Shown: one piece after another, positions 14,435 through 21,821 of the stretch
Layout of the letters: the number at the start of each line of letters is the position of its first letter
Position numbering within the stretch: the stretch's first letter is position 1
From: JAYTQQ01 sp043746635
GTDB taxonomy: Bacteria; Bdellovibrionota; Bdellovibrionia; Bdellovibrionales; JAMPXM01
DNA length: 24,039 nucleotides
Assembly: GCA_043746635.1 (NCBI GenBank)
Contig: JAYTQQ010000165.1
Coordinates: 1-24,039, forward strand
Direction: 5' to 3'
Notes under the pieces: model-generated
What the model was told of the DNA's origin: nothing
Database searches by the model: none
What the model saw: the letters and a program-made list of their open reading frames with translations, nothing else
Program-made: the position numbers and the translations under genes

Positions 14435-15046
14435 TTAGCGAAAACTGTAATTAAAACTAACCGAAACGCGTTCTTTTTTTGACCGATTTGTCGGGACTTC
14501 GTGTCTTAGCCAACTCTCAAATAAGATCAGATCCCTTGAGGCAGCTGGTATTGATACAAAATTTCTGTTGATGCTTTTTGAATTTTTTTTTCTTTGTGGC
14601 GCGAGCATCATTTGGGACAGTCTAGGGTCTTCAAATTTAAGAGGGCTAGCCTGGCTCGGGACATCAACATAGTAAGTACCACTCATCACCGAATGTGGAT
14701 GAATGTGGAAGCTGTGGTGCGCTCCTATGGGCATAATATTCACCCAACACGAATTCATCTTAAGATCTTTAGCCGAGATATCCCAATCTGAGACAGTGAT
14801 GAAGTTTTTCATTTTACGAGAAATGACTTTTTCGAGATTTGCGAAGTTCGGAGAGCTCTGGTGAAGTTGATCCATTGATCCGTAAGAGGTGAAGCCTGCA
14901 AAATAATTTTCTTCAGACCAATTGATTCCGTCTTGATCGATTTCTTGAATTTGAAAAATTTCTTTTTTGAGTTCAAGGTTCTCTAAAAGAGAGAGAGCAT
15001 TTTTGGAGTGATCGATATAAGTCGGAAAGAAAGTTTTGACAGCCAC
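14435..15046 (-). CDS. Putative 2OG-Fe(II) oxygenase (TIGR02466-like)
   Basis: A 203-residue protein of the putative 2-oxoglutarate/Fe(II) dioxygenase family known as TIGR02466. The recognisable core is WVNIMPIGAHHSFHIHPHS (101-119), then SGTYYVDVP (122-130) and LKFEDPR (136-142). The end is LFESWLRHEVPTNRSKKERVSVSFN (175-199). Candidate iron ligands are His114/His116 and His182, with Arg193 in the RVSVSFN strand to bind 2-oxoglutarate. The substrate is unknown; some genes of this type occur in phage and cyanobacteria. It starts with GTG at 15046, with AAGGAG 9 nt upstream. The product has no signal peptide, so it should be cytoplasmic. It is separated from the metallopeptidase behind it by a strong terminator. 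Confidence 0.82.
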   Translation of the reverse strand: MAVKTFFPTYIDHSKNALSLLENLELKKEIFQIQEIDQDGINWSEENYFAGFTSYGSMDQLHQSSPNFANLEKVISRKMKNFITVSDWDISAKDLKMNSCWVNIMPIGAHHSFHIHPHSVMSGTYYVDVPSQASPLKFEDPRLSQMMLAPQRKKNSKSINRNFVSIPAASRDLILFESWLRHEVPTNRSKKERVSVSFNYSFR

Positions 15047-15081
15047 TTTGAAAATCTCCTTTTCACTCTTGTAGCGAAAAG

Positions 15082-15113
15082 AAAAAAAGAAGGCACCCTA
15101 AAAGAGTGCCTTC
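15082..15113 (-). terminator. Intrinsic terminator after the metallopeptidase gene
   Basis: On the minus strand, GAAGGCAC (15113-15106), a 9-nt loop, GTGCCTTC (15096-15089) and then seven T (15088-15082). A classical rho-independent terminator 32 nt past the stop of the 16087 gene. Confidence 0.92.
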
Positions 15114-15145
15114 GCTTAAAAAACTTAGATTAAAAAGAGCGATCT

Positions 15146-16087
15146 TTAGCTGTTGCCGCCGCCATTGCCGCCACCACGGTGTGGTGTCGATGGAGGAGTG
15201 TTTACTCCGCCCGTGTCGGCATTGTCTGGCTTAAACCAGCAAGTTGGTCGTAAACCTATTTTTGAGTTCGGAGCCGTACAAGATCCGGTATGGTAATCGT
15301 TGTCTTGAAAAGTCGCGAGCTCAGCCGTGCAACTTGCACCAGCATAATAAGTATCGAGACGGCACTGAGCGGCAGGATGCGAATCATCCGTTTCGGTCAC
15401 CGCTGACGGATCAGGCGTGTTTACAGAAGGCATCACTTTATCTTCAGCAAGACTCGCTAGGATATGTCCAAGGACAATGCCGGCACTTGCCGTACGAATG
15501 CAAATGTTTTGGTCTTGAGTCGCTTGAAACTGAGTCTGACATGTTTTTTGAACAAGTGGCTCAACGCTCATTTGAGAAACGATCGTTGCGTTGTCGTCAT
15601 CCGCAAACATGTGACGAGCACACTTCAAAACAGCAAAGGTATCAGCTCCACCTTCGTTCGATGCCCATTCTGTCGGATCTCCACCCATTTTTGGAGCTCC
15701 ACCTAAATGATGTCCTGTTTCGTGGCAAACCACGAGGGCCATTCCATCTGAGGTCATTCCTGGATAGCGAGCGAGCCCGCCGTACATATTGACGGTCCAA
15801 ACACCATCTGCTTCATCTGCATTGGCGTTGACGGTACCGTCATCCCAGAGTCTGTTCAATTGGAGCTTGCCGCCGCGAGCAGTGACGATTGGCGTATAGA
15901 TCTTTTCGTATTTATCGAAAAGAGCAGTCCACTGATCTTGAGTGAGTCCGCTATCTGCAAATAAGTTTGCGGGAATGTTCAAGTTATTTTTTGGTGCGAA
16001 ACCTTCGCACAGAACAACTCTTTTTGAAGTCGCGCCGATCATCCCTAAACATGCGACTAAAAATCCGGATAGTAGAATTCTTTTCAC
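15146..16087 (-). CDS. Exported zinc metallopeptidase (HExxH), M48-like active site
   Basis: A 313-residue exported protein. HETGHH (122-127) gives zinc ligands His122 and His126 and the catalytic Glu123. The following SNEGGADTFA (143-152) has the E..AD pattern of gluzincins such as M48, so Glu145 is the likely third ligand. Nine or so mature cysteines (for example LKCARH, KTCQTQF, NICIRT, QCRLD, SCTAE, GSCTAP, TCWFK) suggest disulfides. The C-terminus is Pro/Gly-rich (TPHRGGGNGGGNS). The N-terminus MKRILLSGFLVACLGMIGA is either a normal signal peptide or a lipoprotein signal with LVA/C13. It starts with GTG, with GAGGGGG 4 nt upstream, and ends at a strong terminator, so it is monocistronic. 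The target is unknown; a role in digesting foreign or own envelope protein is inference. Confidence 0.8.
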   Translation of the reverse strand: MKRILLSGFLVACLGMIGATSKRVVLCEGFAPKNNLNIPANLFADSGLTQDQWTALFDKYEKIYTPIVTARGGKLQLNRLWDDGTVNANADEADGVWTVNMYGGLARYPGMTSDGMALVVCHETGHHLGGAPKMGGDPTEWASNEGGADTFAVLKCARHMFADDDNATIVSQMSVEPLVQKTCQTQFQATQDQNICIRTASAGIVLGHILASLAEDKVMPSVNTPDPSAVTETDDSHPAAQCRLDTYYAGASCTAELATFQDNDYHTGSCTAPNSKIGLRPTCWFKPDNADTGGVNTPPSTPHRGGGNGGGNS

Positions 16088-16266
16088 TAAACCCCCTCAG
16101 TGTATTATTGCCAGGTGCCCGTCATCCTTGACGTTTGGCTTGATTAATTCTTGTCCAGCAAAAAGACTAAACAAGTGTGAGGCAAAGATTAATAACAAAG
16201 TTCCATTTCGGCACTAAACTAGACCATTACCTAAGCTAAGCGATAAGAGAGCTTATGCGATGTATA

Positions 16267-16297
16267 CGAGTTGCTAATTATATGCTGTATCAACTCG
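16267..16297. repeat. 7-bp inverted repeat in the divergent intergenic region
   Basis: CGAGTTG (16267-16273) and CAACTCG (16291-16297) with a 17-nt AT-rich spacer, about 75 nt upstream of the 16371 gene. It could be a regulator site between the divergent peptidase and phosphodiesterase genes. A 7-bp repeat can also arise by chance. I saw nothing else of note in 16088-16370. Confidence 0.3.
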
Positions 16298-16370
16298 GTC
16301 AGAGCAGGGAAATTCGAGACAAATATCGATGAATCCTATTAAATAAATTTATGTATGAGAGGTGTTTGTC

Positions 16371-17621
16371 ATGAAAATTTTGGTTTTTGCGGTTTTGTTT
16401 GTCATTGGTTGTGCTCACTCGAGCTTGAAATCGACCGAGGCAGTGAATTCTCGTTGGGCGATGGCTCAACCTTATGTGATTTATATTTCGATCGATGGTT
16501 ACCGCTACGACTATACTCGTTTGTTTCATCCTTTGGTTCTCTCGAAACTGGCCGACGAAGGTGTCTCGAGCGAATCTTTGATCCCGATTTATCCGAGCAA
16601 AACTTTTGCCTCACACTTTTCGATGATCACGGGTCTCACGGCAGAGCACTCGGGCGTCACCGCGAATGAATTTTACGATCCCGTTCGACACGAAACTTTT
16701 TCTTCAGGAAGCGAGACGAGTAAATCCGACGGCAGTTGGTATTTGGGCCATACACTTTGGGAAGTGGCCGCTTCTAAAAATATGCTCAGCGCCAGTTATT
16801 TTTGGGTGAGCAGTGACGTCAAGGTTCACGGGACGCAGCCGACTTACTGGATTCCCTATAATGACACGGTTCCGAATGCGTCGCGAGTTGCGCAAGTTTT
16901 GAAGTGGCTAGAACTTCCGCCTGAGAAGAGGCCGCATTTAATTAATTTGTACTTTTCTAACGTTGATCGCGCAGGGCATTTGTTTGGCGCTGCTTCTGAT
17001 GAGGTGAAGAAACAAGTTTTGGAGTTGGATGATGTTTTGGCTTCGTTGATGGCGGGTGTGGTGGTGTTGCGCGCCCAAGGTTTACCGGTAAATGTGGTAA
17101 TTGTTTCAGATCACGGAATGGATAATGTTAATACTAAATATGAATATATTGATGATGAGGCCGATCTGTCTTCGTTCGTGGTTTCGTCGCACGGCCCCGA
17201 GATGCAGATGTCTTTGAAGGAGGGCGCGGATCATGCTTTGATCCGTCTGACTTTGAAGGCCTTGCGAGCGCACGCTCAGCACTATAAAGTTTACCCTCGA
17301 GCCGAAGTCCCTGCGGCCTTGCATTATCGTGATTCGAATCGCATCGGCGATTTAGTCTTGGTGGTAGATGAGCCTTATTGGGTCGAAACTCATTCGCTTT
17401 TTAAGTTGAAGTCTACGCTTGGCAATCATGGCTGGGATGCTCGTCGATATGAAAAGATGCGCGGGATTTTTTATGCCGACGGCCCGCAGTTTCGTGATCA
17501 TTTAAAAATACCGGCGTTTGAGAATTATAATGTTTATTCAGTGATCACGAAGTTGTTGGGATTAGAGGATTTAGCGCCGGTCGATAGCGAGTTAGGTCAG
17601 AGAGCTGCGATTTTTCGGTGA
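16371..17621 (+). CDS. Nucleotide pyrophosphatase/phosphodiesterase (NPP family) lipoprotein
   Basis: An alkaline-phosphatase-superfamily enzyme that hydrolyses phosphodiester or pyrophosphate bonds of nucleotides or related esters. The two-zinc site is complete: Asp42 (SIDGYRYDY), nucleophile Thr78 (PSKTFASHF), Asn99 (TANEFYDP), Asp199 and His203 (VDRAGHLFG), Asp247-His248 (SDHGM) and His353 (GNHGWD). I use ATG 16371 (416 residues), which has AGGTG 6 nt upstream, in preference to the GTG at 16362. The signal MKILVFAVLFVIG/C carries a lipobox with Cys14, so it should be an anchored periplasmic or surface enzyme, suited to nucleotide scavenging. It is divergent from the metallopeptidase. The second half favours TTG/GTT codons more than the neighbours do, by eye. 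Confidence 0.9.
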   Translation: MKILVFAVLFVIGCAHSSLKSTEAVNSRWAMAQPYVIYISIDGYRYDYTRLFHPLVLSKLADEGVSSESLIPIYPSKTFASHFSMITGLTAEHSGVTANEFYDPVRHETFSSGSETSKSDGSWYLGHTLWEVAASKNMLSASYFWVSSDVKVHGTQPTYWIPYNDTVPNASRVAQVLKWLELPPEKRPHLINLYFSNVDRAGHLFGAASDEVKKQVLELDDVLASLMAGVVVLRAQGLPVNVVIVSDHGMDNVNTKYEYIDDEADLSSFVVSSHGPEMQMSLKEGADHALIRLTLKALRAHAQHYKVYPRAEVPAALHYRDSNRIGDLVLVVDEPYWVETHSLFKLKSTLGNHGWDARRYEKMRGIFYADGPQFRDHLKIPAFENYNVYSVITKLLGLEDLAPVDSELGQRAAIFR

Positions 17622-17764
17622 GGTTATGTGCATGATTGCGACTTTGGGGTGTTGGTTGGATAAGCGGCGGGGGTTCAGGAATCGCGTTCGGTGGGTTTGT
17701 TGGTTGTGAAGGGCCCCCTGTGCTGCGCCCAAATTCTGACAAGTGTCGAACAATTTTGCAGCGC

Positions 17765-17781
17765 GCTTTCTGAAAGCTTTT
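17765..17781 (+). terminator. Weak hairpin with T4 after the phosphodiesterase gene
   Basis: GCTTTC (17765-17770) and GAAAGC (17772-17777) with TTTT after. Since a 1-nt loop is not possible, only about 4 bp can form. It is 144 nt past the stop. Marginal; otherwise 17622-17895 holds nothing I can support. Confidence 0.2.
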
Positions 17782-17895
17782 GTAGCGGCTTTAGAGATGT
17801 CGTGAGAGGCTCGAATTACACCGGTGAAATCAATAGCTTATTAAATTAACAAGCGAGGCTTTGCTAGGCTTATTTCATGCACTCCTCTAATTCAT

Positions 17896-20800
17896 ATGAA
17901 AAAGCTCACGGTGAACATTCTCAGTCTCCTGCTCTCTCTGCAAATAAGTTTTGCTCCTCTCACTGCGTTTGCGGGGGGATCAGACGAAACTCAACAAGCA
18001 CCTGGTCAGCAAGAGATGACTCCACCGCCGGCTTTTCAAGAAGACGAGATCTTATCCGTTCCGCTTTCGATAGATCAATTGCCAGACGCGCTCTCTCCAG
18101 AAATGAAGCAAAGATTTGCGGGGCTTCAGGTGAAACTCGGCACTCGCGAAGAGATCGAAAAAAATCGTCCAAGTCTTATCGCTAAGAGCGGTAATCTCGC
18201 AGTTCATTTTACTTCACAGTATATTTATTTTCAGGCGGTCATGGGTTTATCTGCAATGGTCGGACTCGCGATGAATTACTCAAATGATCCAATCGCTCTT
18301 CAAAATTATGTTAAGGCTTATACAGACTTGGGTCGCTTCGGTGAAAGCGTCGGTTCTTTCGGTGCGTTTCTTTTTGTAGACTGGGCGACCGGAAAAGTTT
18401 TGAGAGACGTGTTCAGCATGAAGGGTCCTCATTTGGCGACGACCGTTCAACAAATCGGCATGGGTATGGGTTTGCTCGCTTCAACCGTCATGGGCGAAAT
18501 TTGGAATGATAAAAACATCATCATCTGCGCAAAATCTTACGGAACAGACCTCGTCGCTTGCGATGGAGCTTTTGATTCTTGGGTGAGAACGAATCGCATT
18601 GTTCAATATATTCCGATGATCGTGCAAAATACAAGCTCGGCACTTTTATCAGCGTCACTTACGAATATGGTTCATAAGGGTGCGATGACGACGAAGTCAG
18701 CGTGGGCGAGTGTGACGGGCAAGACGGCAGAAGACAAAATGTTTGCCGCACTTAAAAAGTCCTCGGCTCAACGATTCGAAGATGGTCTCTATTTAAGACT
18801 TTCTAATTTCGGCACGACCGGTAAGGTCGTTGAAGCGATCGCCAAAAGAGGATTTATTTTCGCGGCTGATTTTCCCGGAGCCGTGATCGGTCTCGGCATG
18901 TTCATGGCCGTTGACGCCGTCGTGTCTTCGCCATTAATGAAGGCCTATACCCGAAATTATATCGACGAACAAAATACTTGGTTAAGCCTTCGAAAATTCA
19001 AAGATCTCATTGGTAAAACAAGTTTTCGTCCCATCAATTGGATGAGCCTTAATCTCTACGCGGGAATTTCGAGCTTGTTTCCAAACCAATTTCCGAAAAT
19101 CGATGATGACAAAACGAGAGCGAATTGGATTAATGAATTTAATATCGATACATTTTTAAAATTTATGAAGTTGTGGGCAAAATACAATGTCGCAGCCCGA
19201 AACGAAAGTGGAAACAAGTCGTTTTGGAATATGCTTTCGCTGCAGCCCATCTCTGCCGTGAAGAGAGATGCGACCGTCGTTGAAACTCCGCAAGATGGTT
19301 TCGAAATCATGCGCGACGCTCACGAGGCCATTCTTTCGTCTCTTGACTTTTCAAATAAAGACGGTTGGCAGACCTATAATGTCGATCATTGCAGTAAAAC
19401 TCTTTCGACGGCTTCGCAGCTCACCTTTCAACAAGCGGTGCAGTTTTACATCGGTCTGAACGCGGGAGAGAAAAGTTGTATCGTTGATATTAATATTTAC
19501 GACAATCTCGTCTCTTATATCGATCACAACAAGCAACATCGCGATACGATCTTAGCTCCGCTTTTATCAGCATCTAAAGCCTGGACAGAGGCTCTCACTA
19601 AATTTCTGTGGATGACCACGTTATCAAAAAGTACTTACGAAGCTGTCTTGAAAAGCAAATTTGCGATCGAACACAGAAAAGATTCTTATCCGGGGAGGAC
19701 TCAAAAAGACGGAAAAAAAACTTCAATTGCGGTCACGAAACTGACATATCCAGGTATTGAATCGGCAGTTAAGCAGCTCGAGTCGAAACATCAGCTTGAG
19801 GCTGAATGTGCTCCAGACAATGAAGCCTGTGTTGATTCGACAAAGAATGCCAACGACGGATTTTTGCCAGAATCTTTCTGGATGAACGATAGCGTCGGTA
19901 AGGCTCGTATTCGAAATAATACCGATTACCTCATCGCCGAAATGGCTTGCGGACCAGACGTGAAAGATTTTTCTTCATATTGGTTAACCGCGAAAAATTA
20001 CGAGAACACCGTGGGTCGCGTTTTTCAGGCATTCGGATCTGCGATTGAAAAAGTTTATAAAGTTTTTGATCTGAGTGAAGGCGTTAAAGTTTTTGGAGCT
20101 GCTGTAGCAGATCCAAATTCGGCAATGATTTATACTCCAGCGGGACTTTATCCAAGATTTGTTCCGCCAAGAATCGTGACCGGCAATGGTCAGCTTTGCG
20201 ACGGACGACTCAAAGAAAATAATAGTGTCGAAAAAGGTGAGTGGTCAGACGGTCATACCTCTTACAATGGAATTCTTTCTTTTGTTCTCGGTCATATCAA
20301 ACCTGAGCTTATGATTGTGAATCCTAAGAATTCGAATTTTCCGAACTTTTCGAATTGGTATTTGGCAAATATTGCTCCGGTTTATAATAAAACAATCGAT
20401 GGCTTTAAGAGTAACTACGATCAAATCATTCACGAAAATTTGCGTCCGAATCTTTTACGCGATAAATTTACGGATGGTTGCACGGGAGGACAACATTGCA
20501 TGCGGTCTTGGAAAACTCCAAAGGTTTCTCAAGGTGTTTATCAGAGCATGGAGGTTGAAATGCGAGTTCTCTTAGGACTTCTTAATGAAATTTATATTTA
20601 TCCGACAGAGCTCATGGCGAAAGCTCGCGATCTCGACGATAAAAATCCAATTTCGACGAGCTCGATCTTGAGAGAAAAACGTAGGGCGCAGCTGACTCCA
20701 GAGGCGCTTGAGATGTTTGATACCAGACGCTCGATCTTTATTGATGAAGCAAATTATACCAATGCTCAACATAAAGATGAAAATTCAGAAGTGAAGTCGG

Positions 20801-21237
20801 TTGAAGCCGGTGAAGTTAGGTTTTTTGATAAATTAGGCGCTGAAAATAAACTGCCAGTAGATTTTGAAGCCCTGAAAACCCTCGAACTCAAGTTCATCCG
20901 TAGTTTTAAAGCAAAAATGTCATCGACCGAAACTGACAAAAATGGGCCCGTGAGTTTCAATGTTGAGCAGTCAGACTTGGACTTGAGCTCACTGCAAAAG
21001 TTTTTTACACAATCAAGAGTCAGTGAAATTAATGACTTACAAGCAAAGGTCGCGGGTCTCGTTTTTAGAGCTCTGGAAAGCCTTTTGCAAGAACGTAATT
21101 CATACAACAACTTGCTTAAAGTTGATGACCACCCCGAGATAAAGGGTGATCAGCCTCAAGCAATGGGAAAGGGAGCGAATAGGCTGATCGAGGCGACGAA
21201 GCCCAAAGATGCGGCCAAACCCAAAGTTACTCAGTAA
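17896..21237 (+). CDS. Very large exported cysteine-containing protein, unknown function
   Basis: A 1113-residue product with a clear signal peptide (MKKLTVNILSLLLSLQISFAPLTAFA, cleavage near residue 26), followed by a Gln/Pro-rich acidic linker. Residues ~100-340 contain several hydrophobic, Gly-rich helices (YFQAVMGLSAMVGLAMNY, VGSFGAFLFVDWA, GMGMGLLASTVMGEIW, GAVIGLGMFMAVDAVV) that could be membrane segments. The rest is mostly helical and soluble. Ten cysteines (211, 222, 499, 528, 638, 645, 685, 768, 862, 868), an even number often in close pairs such as AECAPDNEAC and GCTGGQHC, suggest disulfides in the periplasm. The end is Lys/Pro-rich (EATKPKDAAKPKVTQ). I recognise no domain, active site or repeat. 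There is no Shine-Dalgarno before the ATG. Confidence 0.8.
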   Translation: MKKLTVNILSLLLSLQISFAPLTAFAGGSDETQQAPGQQEMTPPPAFQEDEILSVPLSIDQLPDALSPEMKQRFAGLQVKLGTREEIEKNRPSLIAKSGNLAVHFTSQYIYFQAVMGLSAMVGLAMNYSNDPIALQNYVKAYTDLGRFGESVGSFGAFLFVDWATGKVLRDVFSMKGPHLATTVQQIGMGMGLLASTVMGEIWNDKNIIICAKSYGTDLVACDGAFDSWVRTNRIVQYIPMIVQNTSSALLSASLTNMVHKGAMTTKSAWASVTGKTAEDKMFAALKKSSAQRFEDGLYLRLSNFGTTGKVVEAIAKRGFIFAADFPGAVIGLGMFMAVDAVVSSPLMKAYTRNYIDEQNTWLSLRKFKDLIGKTSFRPINWMSLNLYAGISSLFPNQFPKIDDDKTRANWINEFNIDTFLKFMKLWAKYNVAARNESGNKSFWNMLSLQPISAVKRDATVVETPQDGFEIMRDAHEAILSSLDFSNKDGWQTYNVDHCSKTLSTASQLTFQQAVQFYIGLNAGEKSCIVDINIYDNLVSYIDHNKQHRDTILAPLLSASKAWTEALTKFLWMTTLSKSTYEAVLKSKFAIEHRKDSYPGRTQKDGKKTSIAVTKLTYPGIESAVKQLESKHQLEAECAPDNEACVDSTKNANDGFLPESFWMNDSVGKARIRNNTDYLIAEMACGPDVKDFSSYWLTAKNYENTVGRVFQAFGSAIEKVYKVFDLSEGVKVFGAAVADPNSAMIYTPAGLYPRFVPPRIVTGNGQLCDGRLKENNSVEKGEWSDGHTSYNGILSFVLGHIKPELMIVNPKNSNFPNFSNWYLANIAPVYNKTIDGFKSNYDQIIHENLRPNLLRDKFTDGCTGGQHCMRSWKTPKVSQGVYQSMEVEMRVLLGLLNEIYIYPTELMAKARDLDDKNPISTSSILREKRRAQLTPEALEMFDTRRSIFIDEANYTNAQHKDENSEVKSVEAGEVRFFDKLGAENKLPVDFEALKTLELKFIRSFKAKMSSTETDKNGPVSFNVEQSDLDLSSLQKFFTQSRVSEINDLQAKVAGLVFRALESLLQERNSYNNLLKVDDHPEIKGDQPQAMGKGANRLIEATKPKDAAKPKVTQ

Positions 21238-21264
21238 TTAGGTTAGAATAGGTTTTGATCAGTT

Positions 21265-21293
21265 TTGAAGATTTGAAATTTTAAAAATAACAT
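21265..21293 (+). promoter_or_regulatory. Candidate promoter for the 21326 gene
   Basis: TTGAAG (21265-21270), a 17-nt spacer and TAACAT (21288-21293), each matching 4 of 6 consensus bases. The predicted start near 21300 falls inside the palindrome at 21293-21312. Confidence 0.45.
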
Positions 21294-21312
21294 AAATCAA
21301 CAAGTTGATTTA
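21293..21312. promoter_or_regulatory. 20-bp palindrome (9-bp arms, 2-nt centre), likely operator
   Basis: TAAATCAACAAGTTGATTTA is a perfect dyad apart from its central AA. It touches the -10 box, covers the expected transcription start and ends 2 nt before the AAGGAG ribosome site. The size, symmetry and place fit a dimeric repressor site. As RNA it would form only a tight 2-nt loop, so a DNA role is more likely. Confidence 0.6.
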
Positions 21313-21325
21313 ACAAGGAGAGAAA

Positions 21326-21760
21326 ATGAAGAAATTAATGATCGTACAATTAGGAGTGATTCTTGCTTTTGCTGCTAGCACAACTGCTTTTGCAGGAGCT
21401 ACCGAAGATAAGTCTGACGGGGCATCGCGAGATGTTCTTGGCGGAAGAAAAGTTGAGAACGAAAGAGTTCGCGGTGCGAACATAGCTGTAGAAAATTCAG
21501 GTGCTAATTCTACCAAGGAAGTAAACCGCGGTGACGAACAAGAAGTTCGTTCAAGCACAACTGGCAAATCAGATCTTGAGCGCGCATCCGTTTCTTTTAA
21601 GAATATCGTAAAATTGGATGTTGGCGCTAAATACGCAAAGGGCGTTGAATTGATCAAAAATGATCCATCTCTTATATCTGATCTTGAGAGAATCGATGCT
21701 ATCGGTCGTTTGATCGGTAAGACTCGTGAAGAGATCTTAAAAAATTGCGAGAACATCTAA
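21326..21760 (+). CDS. Small exported protein, unknown function
   Basis: A 144-residue product with an ideal AAGGAG 5 nt before the ATG and a textbook signal peptide (MKKLMIVQLGVILAFAASTTAFA, cleaved before GATED). Residues ~24-85 are polar, charged and Asn/Ser/Arg-rich, probably flexible. Residues ~86-144 look like a helical domain (SVSFKNIVKLDVGAKYAKGV, DLERIDAIGRLIGKTREEIL) ending KNCENI, with the only cysteine of the mature chain near the very end. A lone exported cysteine may be partnered or reactive. It lies 88 nt after the 1113-residue gene with its own candidate promoter and operator, and ends at a strong terminator. No known family. Confidence 0.8.
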   Translation: MKKLMIVQLGVILAFAASTTAFAGATEDKSDGASRDVLGGRKVENERVRGANIAVENSGANSTKEVNRGDEQEVRSSTTGKSDLERASVSFKNIVKLDVGAKYAKGVELIKNDPSLISDLERIDAIGRLIGKTREEILKNCENI

Positions 21761-21783
21761 GAAATTTTAGAACTTAAAGTTTG

Positions 21784-21821
21784 AAAAAGCCGCTGTCATA
21801 AAAGACTGCGGCTTTTTTTTT
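21784..21821. terminator. Strong bidirectional intrinsic terminator
   Basis: AAAAAGCCGC (21784-21793) pairs with GCGGCTTTTT (21808-21817). The inner GTC/GAC pairs extend the stem past one T-T mismatch. Nine T (21813-21821) follow on + and five T on -. It serves both the 21760 and 21820 gene ends and overlaps the stop codon of the minus-strand gene. Confidence 0.93.

Noticed and set aside
15244..15792. 182-codon + strand frame opposite the metallopeptidase
   Set aside because: Antisense to a gene with an intact HExxH site; composition is Cys/Arg/Ser-rich noise.
16200..16260. FliA-like promoter suggested by GCGATAA near 16228
   Set aside because: No TAAA-type -35 at the required spacing.
17545..17742. 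Proline-rich 65-codon minus-strand frame
   Set aside because: Produced by a G-rich stretch after the phosphodiesterase; no ribosome site or signal.
17877..18185. 102-codon frame starting 19 nt before the 1113-residue gene
   Set aside because: Out of frame with the clear signal peptide at 17896 and of shadow-like composition, although its ATG lies 6 nt after a TAGGCT box.
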